From Bacteroidota bacterium (GTDB lineage: Bacteria; Bacteroidota; Bacteroidia; NS11-12g; UBA9320): a stretch of 64,000 nucleotides of DNA. The DNA lies in NCBI GenBank assembly GCA_013359235.1, contig JABWCE010000006.1, positions 62,001-126,000 on the forward strand, in the 5' to 3' direction. The notes beneath the pieces were generated by a model. It was given only the letters and a program-made list of their open reading frames with translations. It had not been told where the DNA came from and searched no databases. Below are positions 54,125-63,322 of the stretch, one piece after another (within the stretch, counting starts at the first letter, position 1; each line of letters begins with the position of its first letter). Position numbers and translations under genes: made by a program.

Positions 54125-56032
54125 ATGAAACTCAAAATCTTTATACTTTTTTTAATAAATTTCATATCATATAATATCATTGCACAACCCTTACCCGACG
54201 GCAAATCAAACAATAAAAAAGCAAATGAATTATTTGAAAAAGCAATGGTACAATTTGACCTTATGGAATATGAAAATGCTATTCAACTTTTAAATTCAGC
54301 AATAAAAAAAGACCCTGAATTTATTGATGCTTACGACTTACTTGGGCAAGTTTACATAAAAACATCAAATCTTAAAGAAGCAGAAAATACATATCTTAAA
54401 TTATATGAAATAAATAACGGATACTGGATTTTGTACTACGAACTTGGAAACATAACCTTTGATATGATGAAATACGACTCTGCCAAACAATGGTACAGCA
54501 CCTTTTTAAAATACAGAAACATTCCCGAAAAAGAAAAATTGGAAACTGAAAAACAACTGAAAAGTTGTGACTTTGCAAAAAATGCAATAAAAAACCCTGT
54601 AAAATTCAGTCCAGTGAATTTGGGAGACGGCATAAATACACAACTTAGTGAATATTTTCCAACACTCACAGCCGACGAACAAACAATGTTTTTTACATTT
54701 ATGGACTTACGTCACCAAGAAGATTTTTTTATTTCAACCTATAAAGATGGAAAATGGAGCGAAGCTGTAAACTTGGGAGCACCAATAAACACACCCGAAA
54801 ACGAAGGTGCATCTACCATTTCGGCTGACGGGCAATATTTATTTTTTACAGCTTGCCAAAATCCTCTGAATATAGGCTCTTGCGACCTCTGGCTTACTTT
54901 TATAAAAGGCGATAAATGGCAGCAACCTATTCACATGCCAGATAATGTAAATTCAAAATACAAAGAAACTCAACCATCGCTTAGTGCCGATGGCAAAACA
55001 CTTTACTTTGCAAGCAACAGACCTGGAGGTATGGGCGGTATGGACATCTGGAAAACTACTTTTGAAAAAAATGCTTGGACCAATCCTGTAAATTTGGGAA
55101 GTACCATAAATACTCCATTTGATGATGAGTGTCCGTTTATACATCAAGATGGAATTACACTTTATTTTGCTTCTGATGGGCATCCGGGAATGGGTGCAAG
55201 AGATTTATTTTTTTCAAAACTTAAAGAAGACGAAACTTGGGAAACTCCAATAAATTTGGGATACCCAATAAATACCCCGGGAAATGAAGAAGGCTTAATT
55301 ATTAACCGTTCGGGAACAACAGGTTATTTTTCGAGTGATATAAAAACTAACCCAGGACATAAAGGCAAGGTAGATATATATAGTTTTGAAATACCCGATA
55401 AAATTAAACCCGGAATTGCAAGTTATGTAAAAGGAAAAGTGTATGACGAAGAAACGGGGCAACCCATTCAAACATTGGTAGAACTTACAGAACTGTCAAA
55501 AAACAAAATTGCAGCTTTTTGTAAATCGAATTTAAAAACCGGTAATTTTCTACTTGTAATTTCTGGAAACAAAAACTATGGATTAAATGTAAATGCTCCA
55601 GGGTATTTAATATTTTCTGAAAACTTCTCGATAAGAGAAAACCCTTCGTCAAATCCATATTTGATTGACGTGCCATTAAAAAAAATTAAACCCGGAAAAA
55701 CATTTCAACTATATAATATTTTGTTTGATATAAACAAATCTGACCTTAAAACAGAATCGAGTGCCGAACTTGAAAAACTATACAATTTAGTTAATTCAAA
55801 TCCGAAAATAAAAATTGAAATTGGTGGTCATACAGACAATTCAGGTTCAGAGAGCCTAAACCTGCCACTATCACAAAACCGTGCAAAAGCAGTATATGAT
55901 TGGCTTGTAACCAAAGGCATTTCAAAAGATAGAATGACGTTTAAAGGCTATGGTTCAAGCGTACCACTGATGAGTAATGACACCCCCGAAGGCAAAAGAA
56001 AAAACCGAAGAACTGAAATAAAAATAATTTAA
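54125..56032 (+). CDS. PorE-like outer-membrane protein (TPR, WD40-like, CRD, OmpA)
   Basis: 635 residues in the order: signal peptide; TPR helices (about 30-150); a PD40/WD40-like propeller (about 160-420; repeats such as YFPTLTADEQTMFFTF and QPSLSADGKTLYFASNRPGG); a carboxypeptidase-regulatory domain (VKGKVYDEETGQPIQTLVEL); and an OmpA-like peptidoglycan-binding domain (EIGGHTDNSGS, LPLSQNRAKAVYDWL, KNRRTEIKII). This order is that of PorE, a T9SS component linking the outer membrane to peptidoglycan. The phylum contains many similar proteins, so orthology to PorE is not proven. It fits the T9SS cargo proteins in the window. Confidence 0.82.
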   Translation: MKLKIFILFLINFISYNIIAQPLPDGKSNNKKANELFEKAMVQFDLMEYENAIQLLNSAIKKDPEFIDAYDLLGQVYIKTSNLKEAENTYLKLYEINNGYWILYYELGNITFDMMKYDSAKQWYSTFLKYRNIPEKEKLETEKQLKSCDFAKNAIKNPVKFSPVNLGDGINTQLSEYFPTLTADEQTMFFTFMDLRHQEDFFISTYKDGKWSEAVNLGAPINTPENEGASTISADGQYLFFTACQNPLNIGSCDLWLTFIKGDKWQQPIHMPDNVNSKYKETQPSLSADGKTLYFASNRPGGMGGMDIWKTTFEKNAWTNPVNLGSTINTPFDDECPFIHQDGITLYFASDGHPGMGARDLFFSKLKEDETWETPINLGYPINTPGNEEGLIINRSGTTGYFSSDIKTNPGHKGKVDIYSFEIPDKIKPGIASYVKGKVYDEETGQPIQTLVELTELSKNKIAAFCKSNLKTGNFLLVISGNKNYGLNVNAPGYLIFSENFSIRENPSSNPYLIDVPLKKIKPGKTFQLYNILFDINKSDLKTESSAELEKLYNLVNSNPKIKIEIGGHTDNSGSESLNLPLSQNRAKAVYDWLVTKGISKDRMTFKGYGSSVPLMSNDTPEGKRKNRRTEIKII

Positions 56033-56081
56033 AAAAAAGTTTATGTTTTGATGCTTTTATAATAATTTCGCAACAATAATT

Positions 56082-56237
56082 ATGAAAGAAAAAAGAAAAT
56101 ACGTTGGCTTTTACTGGGCTTTATGCTTTGCTTCACTTATAGCTTTAATTTTACTTTTTATTTATTCTCCAGGCGGATTTTGGATGGGTTTACCTACATT
56201 TTTTGGTGGACTTGCACTTGCTATGGATTGGGTATAG
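56082..56237 (+). CDS. Small membrane protein (51 residues)
   Basis: The ATG at 56082 opens a frame ending with TAG at 56235-56237. The product is MKEKRKYVGFYWALCFASL followed by a hydrophobic helix, then SPGGFWMGLPTFFGGLALAM and DWV. It has a positively charged start and two short membrane segments, and ends four bases before the converging gene's stop. Spacing after the PorE-like gene (49 bases) and dense packing support it as a gene. No family is recognised. Confidence 0.6.
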   Translation: MKEKRKYVGFYWALCFASLIALILLFIYSPGGFWMGLPTFFGGLALAMDWV

Positions 56238-56241
56238 TTTA

Positions 56242-56658
56242 TTAAAGAAATATACCTTTAAGGCAATTCCATAATTTAGCTTTTAATTGCTGGTTTGAAC
56301 CAATTTTATTCAAACTATCACATTTCAAAATTGTACTTTTTTCGTTTTTTACAACATTGTATTTTTCATTTTCATGTTCAGCATCATCCCAAAATACTGT
56401 TACTTCAAAACTTTGTTCTATAAATTTTCCATAATCACTTTTTAAAACGATTTCAACTTCGTCATTTCTAATTTTAACAGCCGACAATATTTTTTCAAGT
56501 AAAATTCTGTTATTTTCATCAGGTAATTTATCAAAAACCAGCAAAACTCTTTTAATTTCGATTTTCTTGTTTTCAAGATTTATTTCATCTGGTATATCAT
56601 CATTTATGTAATAAAAATTTTCAAACAATAAACTTACCGAATCATTTTCTAATGCCAT
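56242..56658 (-). CDS. Small protein of unknown function
   Basis: 138 residues, acidic, without signal peptide or membrane segment. The middle (KRVLLVFDKLPDENNRILLEKILSAVKIRNDEVEIV) and the end (QQLKAKLWNCLKGIF) resemble the layout of DNA polymerase III psi-like proteins found in this phylum, but that is a weak pattern-based guess. It is transcribed divergently from ilvE with 49 bases between starts. Confidence 0.55.
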   Translation of the reverse strand: MALENDSVSLLFENFYYINDDIPDEINLENKKIEIKRVLLVFDKLPDENNRILLEKILSAVKIRNDEVEIVLKSDYGKFIEQSFEVTVFWDDAEHENEKYNVVKNEKSTILKCDSLNKIGSNQQLKAKLWNCLKGIFL

Positions 56659-56707
56659 ATTTTATTTTGAATAACTGCAAATTAAAAGCAAATTTGCAAA
56701 AAAAATT

Positions 56708-57784
56708 ATGGTTTTAAAAATTACAAAGTGCGAAAAATCGAGGATAAATGATGTTGATTTTAATAATCTTTCATTTGGGAAAGAAATTTCTGACCACGTA
56801 TTCATTGCTGAATTTGATGGAAATAGTTGGATAAATGAGAGAATTCAACCATACACGCCACTACAGCTTAATATTTCGCTTTCGGCATTGCATTACGGTC
56901 AATCAATTTTTGAAGGATTAAAAGCTTTTAGAGATATTAATAATCAAATTCAAATTTTCAGACCTATTGATAATTTTAAGAGAATGAACCTGAGTGCAAA
57001 AAGAATGTGTATGCAGGAAATTCCTGAAGAGTTGTTTTTTAAAGGCTTAAACCATTTATGTAATATTGATAAAAATTGGATAAGCAACAAACAAGGAAAT
57101 TCATTTTATTTACGTCCATTGCTTTTTGCTACTGACGAATCACTCGGAGTTCATGCTTCAAAAAAATATATATTTGCTATTTTTGGTTGTGCAGTAGGTG
57201 CATATTATTCAAAATCTTTAAAAATAAAAGTTGAAACTAATTTTACAAGAGCTTGTATTGGTGGAACAGGCGAAGCCAAGACAGCAGGCAATTATGCAGC
57301 TTCGCTCTTAGCAGCAAAAATCGCATCTGAACAAGGTTTTGACCAAATTCTATGGACAGATTCAATCGAGCATAAATATATTGAAGAATTAGGTTCGTCA
57401 AACATTTTTATACTATCAGATAAAAATTTGATAACGCCTCAAACCTCTGGAACTGTATTAAAAGGCATAACTCGTGATTCTGTAATAAAACTTGCAAAAA
57501 GTATGAATTACAATGTAGAAGAAAGGAAAATTTCTATTGATGAAATTTTTGAACTAAGCACACAACAAAAATTAACCGAAGTTTTTGCTACGGGCACTGC
57601 TGCTACAATAGTTTCAATTAAAGAATTGAATTATAATGGAAATTCTATTTTTATAAATCAAAAAAATGATACATTGTCATCAATATTAAAAAACAAACTT
57701 GATGAAATAAAACATTCAAAAACTGCCGATATTTTTGGATGGAACTACACAGTAAAAATTAATGAACCTTCAACAAGTTTTTAA
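56708..57784 (+). CDS. ilvE: Branched-chain amino acid aminotransferase
   Basis: 358 residues, PLP fold type IV. PLP lysine lies in GTGEAKTAGNYAASLLA. Substrate and cofactor motifs ALHYGQSIFEGLKAFRD, EELGSSNIFIL and GTVLKGITRDSVIKLA are present. It interconverts leucine, isoleucine and valine with their 2-oxo acids using glutamate. Length and motifs are those of a complete bacterial BCAT. A tract CAAATTTG 13 bases before the ATG is a poor -7 match. The next 236 bases hold a candidate small RNA. Confidence 0.95.
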   Translation: MVLKITKCEKSRINDVDFNNLSFGKEISDHVFIAEFDGNSWINERIQPYTPLQLNISLSALHYGQSIFEGLKAFRDINNQIQIFRPIDNFKRMNLSAKRMCMQEIPEELFFKGLNHLCNIDKNWISNKQGNSFYLRPLLFATDESLGVHASKKYIFAIFGCAVGAYYSKSLKIKVETNFTRACIGGTGEAKTAGNYAASLLAAKIASEQGFDQILWTDSIEHKYIEELGSSNIFILSDKNLITPQTSGTVLKGITRDSVIKLAKSMNYNVEERKISIDEIFELSTQQKLTEVFATGTAATIVSIKELNYNGNSIFINQKNDTLSSILKNKLDEIKHSKTADIFGWNYTVKINEPSTSF

Positions 57785-57859
57785 ACCTTAAATAACAATA
57801 AATCAAAACTTTTTCAATTTTATTTATTTAAGAAATATATTTATCAAAATTTGCCTAAA

Positions 57860-57964
57860 AAGAAACGGGGCAATCTCTCGACTACCCCGCTACAAATTAA
57901 CTAAACCTTATGAATAAACTGATACAAATCTATACTTGATTTTTATTCAGTTCAAATTTTTTTT
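57860..57964 (+). ncRNA. Candidate small structured RNA
   Basis: Between ilvE and a lipoprotein gene lies an isolated GC-rich hairpin (CGGGG, 14-base loop, CCCCG; 57866-57889), then an A-rich stretch, then a second inverted repeat (TGAATAAA/TTTATTCA; 57911-57918 and 57942-57949) followed by eight T (57957-57964), all within 110 bases. A poor -7 match (AAAATTTG) precedes it. It has no protein-coding sense apart from a nine-codon ORF (57910-). It could equally be only the ilvE terminator region. The Rfam family was not identified. Confidence 0.35.
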
Positions 57965-58020
57965 AATTTTTTTTTCAATTAAAATTTATCTTATTTTTTA
58001 ATTACTTTTTTGTCTCTTTT

Positions 58021-58692
58021 TTAAAGAGAAAATTTAATTAAACTCTTTAAAAATCTTGTACCTATGGTGTCATTGGCAGGTACATCAAGATAGGTTGATT
58101 CATGGTAAATAATCCCAATATTTTTACTAAAGACCGAAAAACGTGTGTGATTTTGAACACTATTTATGGTACTGTCCATTCTTACTTTTAATGAATTTGG
58201 AAAAATCCTGTCAAAAGATTTAAAATCATATCCCAAAATTGAATATTCATACTCCTGAAAATCCAAATTATTAAATTCATTTCCGTTCCAATAGTAATGT
58301 AATGAAACAGGAAAAACAAGTTCGGTAGTTAGCAAATCGTCTTCTTTATGAATAACTCTAAATTTTTCAACTTCGTAAAAATGATATTTCACAAAATTCC
58401 ATTTAACCGAATCTTTTGAGTGATATCTTGCAAAAGTGTAAACTATTCTGTTTGTATCAGCACTTTTATATATTACTTCTTCTTTAATGTAAAAGCTTTT
58501 CCAGATACCATTTATTGGCAAACCCTGATAACCAATTTTGAAAGAATCAGCTTTGTAAATAAATATTTGACCTTTCTTTACAGGAAAAAATGATTGTCCG
58601 ATATCAGTTACGGTAGGTTCATAAACATTCTTTCGGCAGTTATAAAAAATAACCGAAATAAATACTAAAAGCACTAATATCTTTTTCATCAA
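58021..58692 (-). CDS. Lipoprotein of unknown function
   Basis: 223 residues. Signal peptide with lipobox IFYNC (Cys19), then a beta-rich body (GQIFIYKADSFKIGYQG, NRIVYTFARYHSKDSVKW) with no motif that I recognise. It is probably an outer-membrane or periplasmic lipoprotein. It stands alone, divergent from folD, with 113 bases between starts. Confidence 0.7.
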   Translation of the reverse strand: MMKKILVLLVFISVIFYNCRKNVYEPTVTDIGQSFFPVKKGQIFIYKADSFKIGYQGLPINGIWKSFYIKEEVIYKSADTNRIVYTFARYHSKDSVKWNFVKYHFYEVEKFRVIHKEDDLLTTELVFPVSLHYYWNGNEFNNLDFQEYEYSILGYDFKSFDRIFPNSLKVRMDSTINSVQNHTRFSVFSKNIGIIYHESTYLDVPANDTIGTRFLKSLIKFSL

Positions 58693-58780
58693 ATTGATTT
58701 AACACAAAATTAACATATCGTTTTATATTAATAATTAACCATTTTTTAACTTTATGTTCATAAAAAACATCAATAAATGG

Positions 58781-58788
58781 TAAATTTG
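58781..58788 (+). promoter_or_regulatory. -7 promoter box TAAATTTG (folD)
   Basis: An exact TAnnTTTG match ending 17 bases before the folD ATG; no -33 TTG at standard spacing. Confidence 0.45.
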
Positions 58789-58805
58789 CGGCACTAAAAA
58801 ACAAA

Positions 58806-59699
58806 ATGCTTTTACTTAACGGAAATCAAGTTGCAAAAATCATTAAAGAACAAATTTCGCAAAATGTTTTAAAATTTAAAGAACAAGGGTACCGTTTGCC
58901 ACATCTTGCTGCAATACTTGTGGGAAACGATGGGGCAAGTACTACTTATGTTAACAGTAAAGAAGCCGACTGCCGTCAGGTTGGTTTTAATTCTTCAGTT
59001 TTCAGATATGAAGAAACAATTACCGAAGATTTTCTACTCAATAAAATAGAAGAAATAAATATAAACAATGAAATTGATGGATTAATTGTTCAATTGCCAC
59101 TACCTAAACATATCTCAGAACTTAAAGTTACACAAACTATTAGTCCAGATAAGGATGTTGATGGATTTCACAGCATGAATCTGGGAAAACTGTTGAAAGG
59201 TGAAGACACATTTATACCTGCTACACCTTATGGAATTATGATGATGCTCGAAATATACAATATTGAAACATCGGGCAAACACTGTGTGGTAATTGGTAGA
59301 AGCAATATTGTTGGAAGACCAATGAGTATTTTAATGTCTCAAAATTCAAAATTTGGCAATTGTACTGTTACGCTTTGCCATAGTAGAACAAAAAATTTAG
59401 AAGAATACACAAAGAATGCTGATATTGTTGTAGCAGCTTTAGGAAAACCTGAATTTTTGAAAGCAGAAATGGTAAAAAACGGCTCAATAGTTATTGATGT
59501 AGGAATTACACGGGTAAAAGATGATTCAAACCCCAAAGGTTATTTATTAAAAGGAGATGTAGATTTTGAAAGAGTAAAAGAAGTAGCCTCAGCTATTACG
59601 CCTGTCCCGGGTGGTGTTGGTCCTCTTACCAGAATCGGTTTACTAAAAAACACATATAAATCATATCTTAAATCTCAAAAAATTACAGGATTTGAGTAA
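58806..59699 (+). CDS. folD: Bifunctional methylenetetrahydrofolate dehydrogenase / cyclohydrolase
   Basis: 297 residues with complete FolD signatures: LVGNDGASTTYVNSKEADC, the catalytic-site region DGLIVQLPLPKHI, DKDVDGFHSMNLGKLL, the NADP-binding VIGRSNIVGRPMSILM, and AITPVPGGVGPLTRIGLL near the end. It interconverts methylene- and formyl-THF in the cytoplasm, the one-carbon supply for purines and formyl-methionine. It overlaps the queE TTG by eight bases and begins a rightward set with queE and ychF. Confidence 0.97.
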   Translation: MLLLNGNQVAKIIKEQISQNVLKFKEQGYRLPHLAAILVGNDGASTTYVNSKEADCRQVGFNSSVFRYEETITEDFLLNKIEEININNEIDGLIVQLPLPKHISELKVTQTISPDKDVDGFHSMNLGKLLKGEDTFIPATPYGIMMMLEIYNIETSGKHCVVIGRSNIVGRPMSILMSQNSKFGNCTVTLCHSRTKNLEEYTKNADIVVAALGKPEFLKAEMVKNGSIVIDVGITRVKDDSNPKGYLLKGDVDFERVKEVASAITPVPGGVGPLTRIGLLKNTYKSYLKSQKITGFE

Positions 59700-60297
59700 A
59701 ACATTATATCCCATTTTCGAAATTTTTTACTCAATACAAGGCGAAGGTGAACATAGCGGTATGCCAGCAGTATTTGTAAGACTTGGAGGCTGCGATGTTG
59801 GCTGTCATTGGTGCGATGTAAAAGAAAGTTGGGATGCAAGTAAAAATAAACAAATAAGTACTGATGAAATAATCTCAAAAGTTAAAAGTTTTAATTGCAA
59901 AACAGTAATAATTACCGGAGGCGAACCTTTAATATATAACTTAGATTATTTAACCAGTGAATTAAAGTCATTAGATTTTAAAATTCATATTGAAACTTCA
60001 GGAGCATATCCAATTTCAGGAACTTTTGACTGGGTATGTTTTTCGCCAAAAAAATTCAAAAAACCCATAGAAAATTTTGGACTGAATGCAAATGAGCTAA
60101 AAGTTGTAATATATAATAAGTCTGATTTTCAATGGGCTGAAGAAGTAAGAAAGACAGTGAAAAGTAATTGTAAATTGTTTTTGCAACCTGAATGGAGTAA
60201 AAGAAAAACTGCAAACAAATTAATTGTTGATTATATTAAAACCAATAATGAATGGAAAATTTCAATTCAAACTCACAAATTTTTAGAAATACCCTAA
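59692..60297 (+). CDS. queE: 7-carboxy-7-deazaguanine synthase (radical SAM)
   Basis: 201 residues with the radical SAM motif CDVGCHWC (CxxxCxxC) in GGCDVGCHWCDVK and the typical start EIFYSIQGEGEHSGMPAVFVR. ITGGEPLIY is the glycine-rich SAM motif. QueE converts 6-carboxytetrahydropterin to CDG in queuosine synthesis. The start is a TTG at 59692 inside the folD stop region; any later ATG would lose the conserved N-terminus. Neighbouring que genes are not in the window. Confidence 0.92.
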   Translation: MSKTLYPIFEIFYSIQGEGEHSGMPAVFVRLGGCDVGCHWCDVKESWDASKNKQISTDEIISKVKSFNCKTVIITGGEPLIYNLDYLTSELKSLDFKIHIETSGAYPISGTFDWVCFSPKKFKKPIENFGLNANELKVVIYNKSDFQWAEEVRKTVKSNCKLFLQPEWSKRKTANKLIVDYIKTNNEWKISIQTHKFLEIP

Positions 60298-60317
60298 ATT
60301 TAATTAAAAAATAAAAT

Positions 60318-61403
60318 ATGTCATTGCAATGTGGAATTGTGGGCTTGCCCAATGTAGGAAAATCAACTCTTTTCAATTGTTTATCTTCGGCAAAAGCTAC
60401 AGCTGCTAATTTTCCTTTCTGTACAATTGAGCCAAATATTGGCACAATCACAGTACCCGACGAAAGATTGTTTGAATTAGAAAAACTTGTAAAACCAGAA
60501 AGGGTTTTGCCTACGACTATCGAAATTGTAGATATTGCAGGTCTTGTAAAAGGTGCAAGTAAAGGCGAAGGTTTAGGCAACCAGTTTTTAGGCAATATTA
60601 GAAACACTGATGCTATAATTCATGTAATTAGATGTTTTGATGACAATAATGTAATACACGTTGACGGAAGTGTTAATCCCATTCGTGATAAAGAAATTAT
60701 TGATACCGAACTGCAGATAAAAGACCTTGAATCTATAGATGCAAGGCTTTCAAAAATATCTAAATCTAATGATACAATTTCTAAAAAAACCAGTGATTTG
60801 TTGAGGTTATTAAAAAAACATGTAGAATCGGGACAAAATATTAGAACTTTTCGCTTTAGTGAAAATGAAATTGAATTGATAAACGATTTTCATTTTTTAA
60901 CAATAAAACCTGTATTATATGTTTGCAATGTTGACGAAGCCAGTGTTAAAAATGGGAACAATTACACAAAACCCATTGAAGAAATTGCAAAAAAAGAAAA
61001 TGCAAGTTTTATGATTATTTCAGCAAAAACTGAATCAGAAATAGCCGAACTTGACCGCCAAGACCAGATTATGTTTTTAAACGAACTTGGGTTAACACAA
61101 AGTGGCGTTGGCAGGCTTATTAGTGCTGCATATTCATTGCTCAATTACATCACATATTTCACTGCAGGCAAAAAAGAAGTAAGGGCTTGGACAATTACAA
61201 AAGGCACAAAAGCCCCGCAGGCTGCAGGGGTAATTCATACTGATTTTGAAAAAGGTTTTATTAGAGCCGAAGTTATACATTACGATGATTTTATAAAGTA
61301 TAAATCAGAAGCTGCATGTCGCGAAAACGGGAAATTGAATATTGAAGGAAAAGAATACGTAGTACAAGATGGCGATGTTATGCATTTCAGGTTTAATGTG
61401 TAA
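60318..61403 (+). CDS. ychF: Ribosome-binding ATPase YchF/Obg-like
   Basis: 361 residues: Walker A GLPNVGKST at 8-16, DIAGLVKGASKGEGLGNQFL switch region, the altered specificity loop NVDE, the central helical arm, and a C-terminal TGS-like domain (VQDGDVMHFRFNV). YchF proteins hydrolyse ATP rather than GTP and bind ribosomes; they help in stress responses. It is complete. A 20-base spacer separates it from queE. Confidence 0.97.
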   Translation: MSLQCGIVGLPNVGKSTLFNCLSSAKATAANFPFCTIEPNIGTITVPDERLFELEKLVKPERVLPTTIEIVDIAGLVKGASKGEGLGNQFLGNIRNTDAIIHVIRCFDDNNVIHVDGSVNPIRDKEIIDTELQIKDLESIDARLSKISKSNDTISKKTSDLLRLLKKHVESGQNIRTFRFSENEIELINDFHFLTIKPVLYVCNVDEASVKNGNNYTKPIEEIAKKENASFMIISAKTESEIAELDRQDQIMFLNELGLTQSGVGRLISAAYSLLNYITYFTAGKKEVRAWTITKGTKAPQAAGVIHTDFEKGFIRAEVIHYDDFIKYKSEAACRENGKLNIEGKEYVVQDGDVMHFRFNV

Positions 61404-61508
61404 ATTTTCATAGAATGTCAATTTTTTCATCATTTTCTTGTAAAAAACATACTTGCATTTTTAAATTAAAATTAAAACAAACTTATATTGCACTAAAAAA
61501 ATACAACA

Positions 61509-62720
61509 TTGCATAAAAACCTAAATATAATTGCTTTTGATATTCCATTTCCAGCCGATTATGGAGGAGTAATTGATATTTTTTTTAAGATAAAAGAACT
61601 TAAAAAACAAGGTTTCAAAATCAATTTACATTGTTTTCAATATGGAAGAGAAAAATCAATTATTTTGTCACAACTCTGCAAAGAAGTATATTATTACCCC
61701 CGAAAAACATATAAAAATTTGCTGTTTGGAGATATTCCATACATTGTAGCATCAAGGCAAAGCGAAGAACTTTTGCAAAACATAAAAAACAACAATTATC
61801 CAATTTTATTTGAAGGCTTACACTCAACTTTTTTGCTGAAACATCCCGATTTGAAAAATAGATTGAAAATTGTAAGAACTCACAATATTGAACATGAATA
61901 CTATAAACACCTTGAACTTGCAGAGAAAAATTTTTTCAAAAAATACTTTTTCAAAACCGAAGCCGAAAGGTTGAAAAAATATCAAAGTATATTAAAATTT
62001 GCCGATTTAATTTGTGCTATTTCGCCTGCAGATGAGCAATATTTCAAAAAAAAATTTGGCAAAACCATATACCTGCCTGCTTTTCATAACAACGAAAAAG
62101 TTAATATAATTACAGGTTTGGGCAAATATGCTCTTTATCACGGGAACCTATCAGTAGCCGAAAATCATTTGGCAGCAATGTTTCTTACAAACGAAGTATT
62201 TTCAAAAACAAATATTCCATTTATAATTGCTGGTTCAAATCCTAAAAAAGAATTAAAACAAGCCGTTTCAAAATATAAAAATATTGAATTAAGAGCAAAT
62301 GAAAACACCGAAAATATTCATAATCTGATTTCGAATGCTCAAATAAATATATTGTACACCCGCCAAAATACCGGAATAAAACTTAAACTCCTCAACTCAC
62401 TTTACATTGGAAGACATTGCATAGCAAACTCAATAATGACTGACAATACAGGGCTTAATTCGCTTTGCCATATAGCAAATACTCCCGAAAAAATAATTGA
62501 AATGCTAAACAAACTTATGAAAACCGAATTTGATATAAATGAATTGACAAAAAGAAAGAAATTTTTTGCCGAAAATTTCAATAATTCAATTTCTGCCAAT
62601 TTACTCATCGAAAATATAATGATAAAAAATGATGGCAAAAACGAAATACCGCTTCAAAAAAATCATACAATAAATAAAAACAATAAACTTCGTTCAATGC
62701 TGAATATATTTACAATTTGA
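61509..62720 (+). CDS. Glycosyltransferase (GT-B fold, GT4-like)
   Basis: 403 residues. The N-terminal Rossmann half begins NLNIIAFDIPFPADYGGVID and contains IVRTHNIEHEYYK. The C-terminal half has LYHGNLSVAENHLAA and a nucleotide-sugar binding region (LYTRQNTGIKLKLLNSL), though the classical EX7E is degenerate. It probably transfers a sugar to a lipid- or protein-linked glycan. The only start with the N-terminal strand intact is the TTG at 61509. It has its own intergenic region (105 bases). Confidence 0.78.
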   Translation: MHKNLNIIAFDIPFPADYGGVIDIFFKIKELKKQGFKINLHCFQYGREKSIILSQLCKEVYYYPRKTYKNLLFGDIPYIVASRQSEELLQNIKNNNYPILFEGLHSTFLLKHPDLKNRLKIVRTHNIEHEYYKHLELAEKNFFKKYFFKTEAERLKKYQSILKFADLICAISPADEQYFKKKFGKTIYLPAFHNNEKVNIITGLGKYALYHGNLSVAENHLAAMFLTNEVFSKTNIPFIIAGSNPKKELKQAVSKYKNIELRANENTENIHNLISNAQINILYTRQNTGIKLKLLNSLYIGRHCIANSIMTDNTGLNSLCHIANTPEKIIEMLNKLMKTEFDINELTKRKKFFAENFNNSISANLLIENIMIKNDGKNEIPLQKNHTINKNNKLRSMLNIFTI

Positions 62721-62731
62721 AAATTTATTTC

Positions 62732-62762
62732 TTGATAAATCAATATTTAGATATTAAGTTTG
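62732..62762 (+). promoter_or_regulatory. Promoter TTG-20 bp-TAAGTTTG
   Basis: TTG at 62732-62734, 20-bp spacer, and TAAGTTTG at 62755-62762. It would give a leader of about 60 bases before the coiled-coil gene at 62828. Confidence 0.55.
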
Positions 62763-62827
62763 GAGAATAATTTGAAGAATTATACTTCAATTTTATAACT
62801 TTAAAATTCACTTAAATATAAAAAACT

Positions 62828-63211
62828 ATGACAGCAGAAAAAAAAATTTACGAGCTTCATCAGGAAAATCAAGAATGGTTAAAAAAACTTTCATTTTACA
62901 AAGACGAAATCAAAGTTTTTCAAAAACGAGTTGACGAAATTGCAAAGTTGAATACTTCCAAAGAGTTTCAAGCAATGGTTGACCATTATCAAAACCAATT
63001 TTTTATCCAATTAGACAGGATAAACAGCATAAAACACGAAATTAAAAACAATGAAAAAACCATTGAAGATTCAGTAAGAAGCAACTCGGTAGCCGTTGAC
63101 CACCGTAGCATGCCCGACCACGAAGAACAAAGAGAAAAAGTTCAAACTTTTGAAGAAATTTTTTCTTCTTTAAAAGATGAGTTTAACAGTTTTCTTTCAA
63201 AATTTTTATAA
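62828..63211 (+). CDS. Coiled-coil protein of unknown function
   Basis: 127 residues, soluble, nearly all helical: heptad-like spacing in the first 80 residues (KIYELHQENQEWLKKLSFYKD and QNQFFIQLDRINSIKHEIK), then a His/Asp-containing linker (VAVDHRSMPDHEEQREKV) and another helix. It has its own promoter and terminator. No family recognised; the composition suggests a small cytoplasmic protein. Confidence 0.75.
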   Translation: MTAEKKIYELHQENQEWLKKLSFYKDEIKVFQKRVDEIAKLNTSKEFQAMVDHYQNQFFIQLDRINSIKHEIKNNEKTIEDSVRSNSVAVDHRSMPDHEEQREKVQTFEEIFSSLKDEFNSFLSKFL

Positions 63212-63231
63212 AAGTTATATAAAATTACGTT

Positions 63232-63269
63232 AAAAAATCACTTGTAGCTTCTTACAGGTGATTTTTTTT
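63232..63269 (+). terminator. Rho-independent terminator
   Basis: AAAAAATCACTTGTA and TACAGGTGATTTTTT form a 15-bp stem with one G-T pair around a short loop, followed by T. It ends the coiled-coil gene. Confidence 0.8.
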
Positions 63270-63322
63270 ATATCAAATTATTCTATAATCTAAAAAAAAC
63301 TATATGTAGTTTGTATTTATGT

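Noticed and set aside
57955-58020. Long T-rich tract as a possible phase-variable promoter
   Set aside because: The T runs are interrupted and lie 3' of both flanking genes, so they suit termination, not promoter switching.
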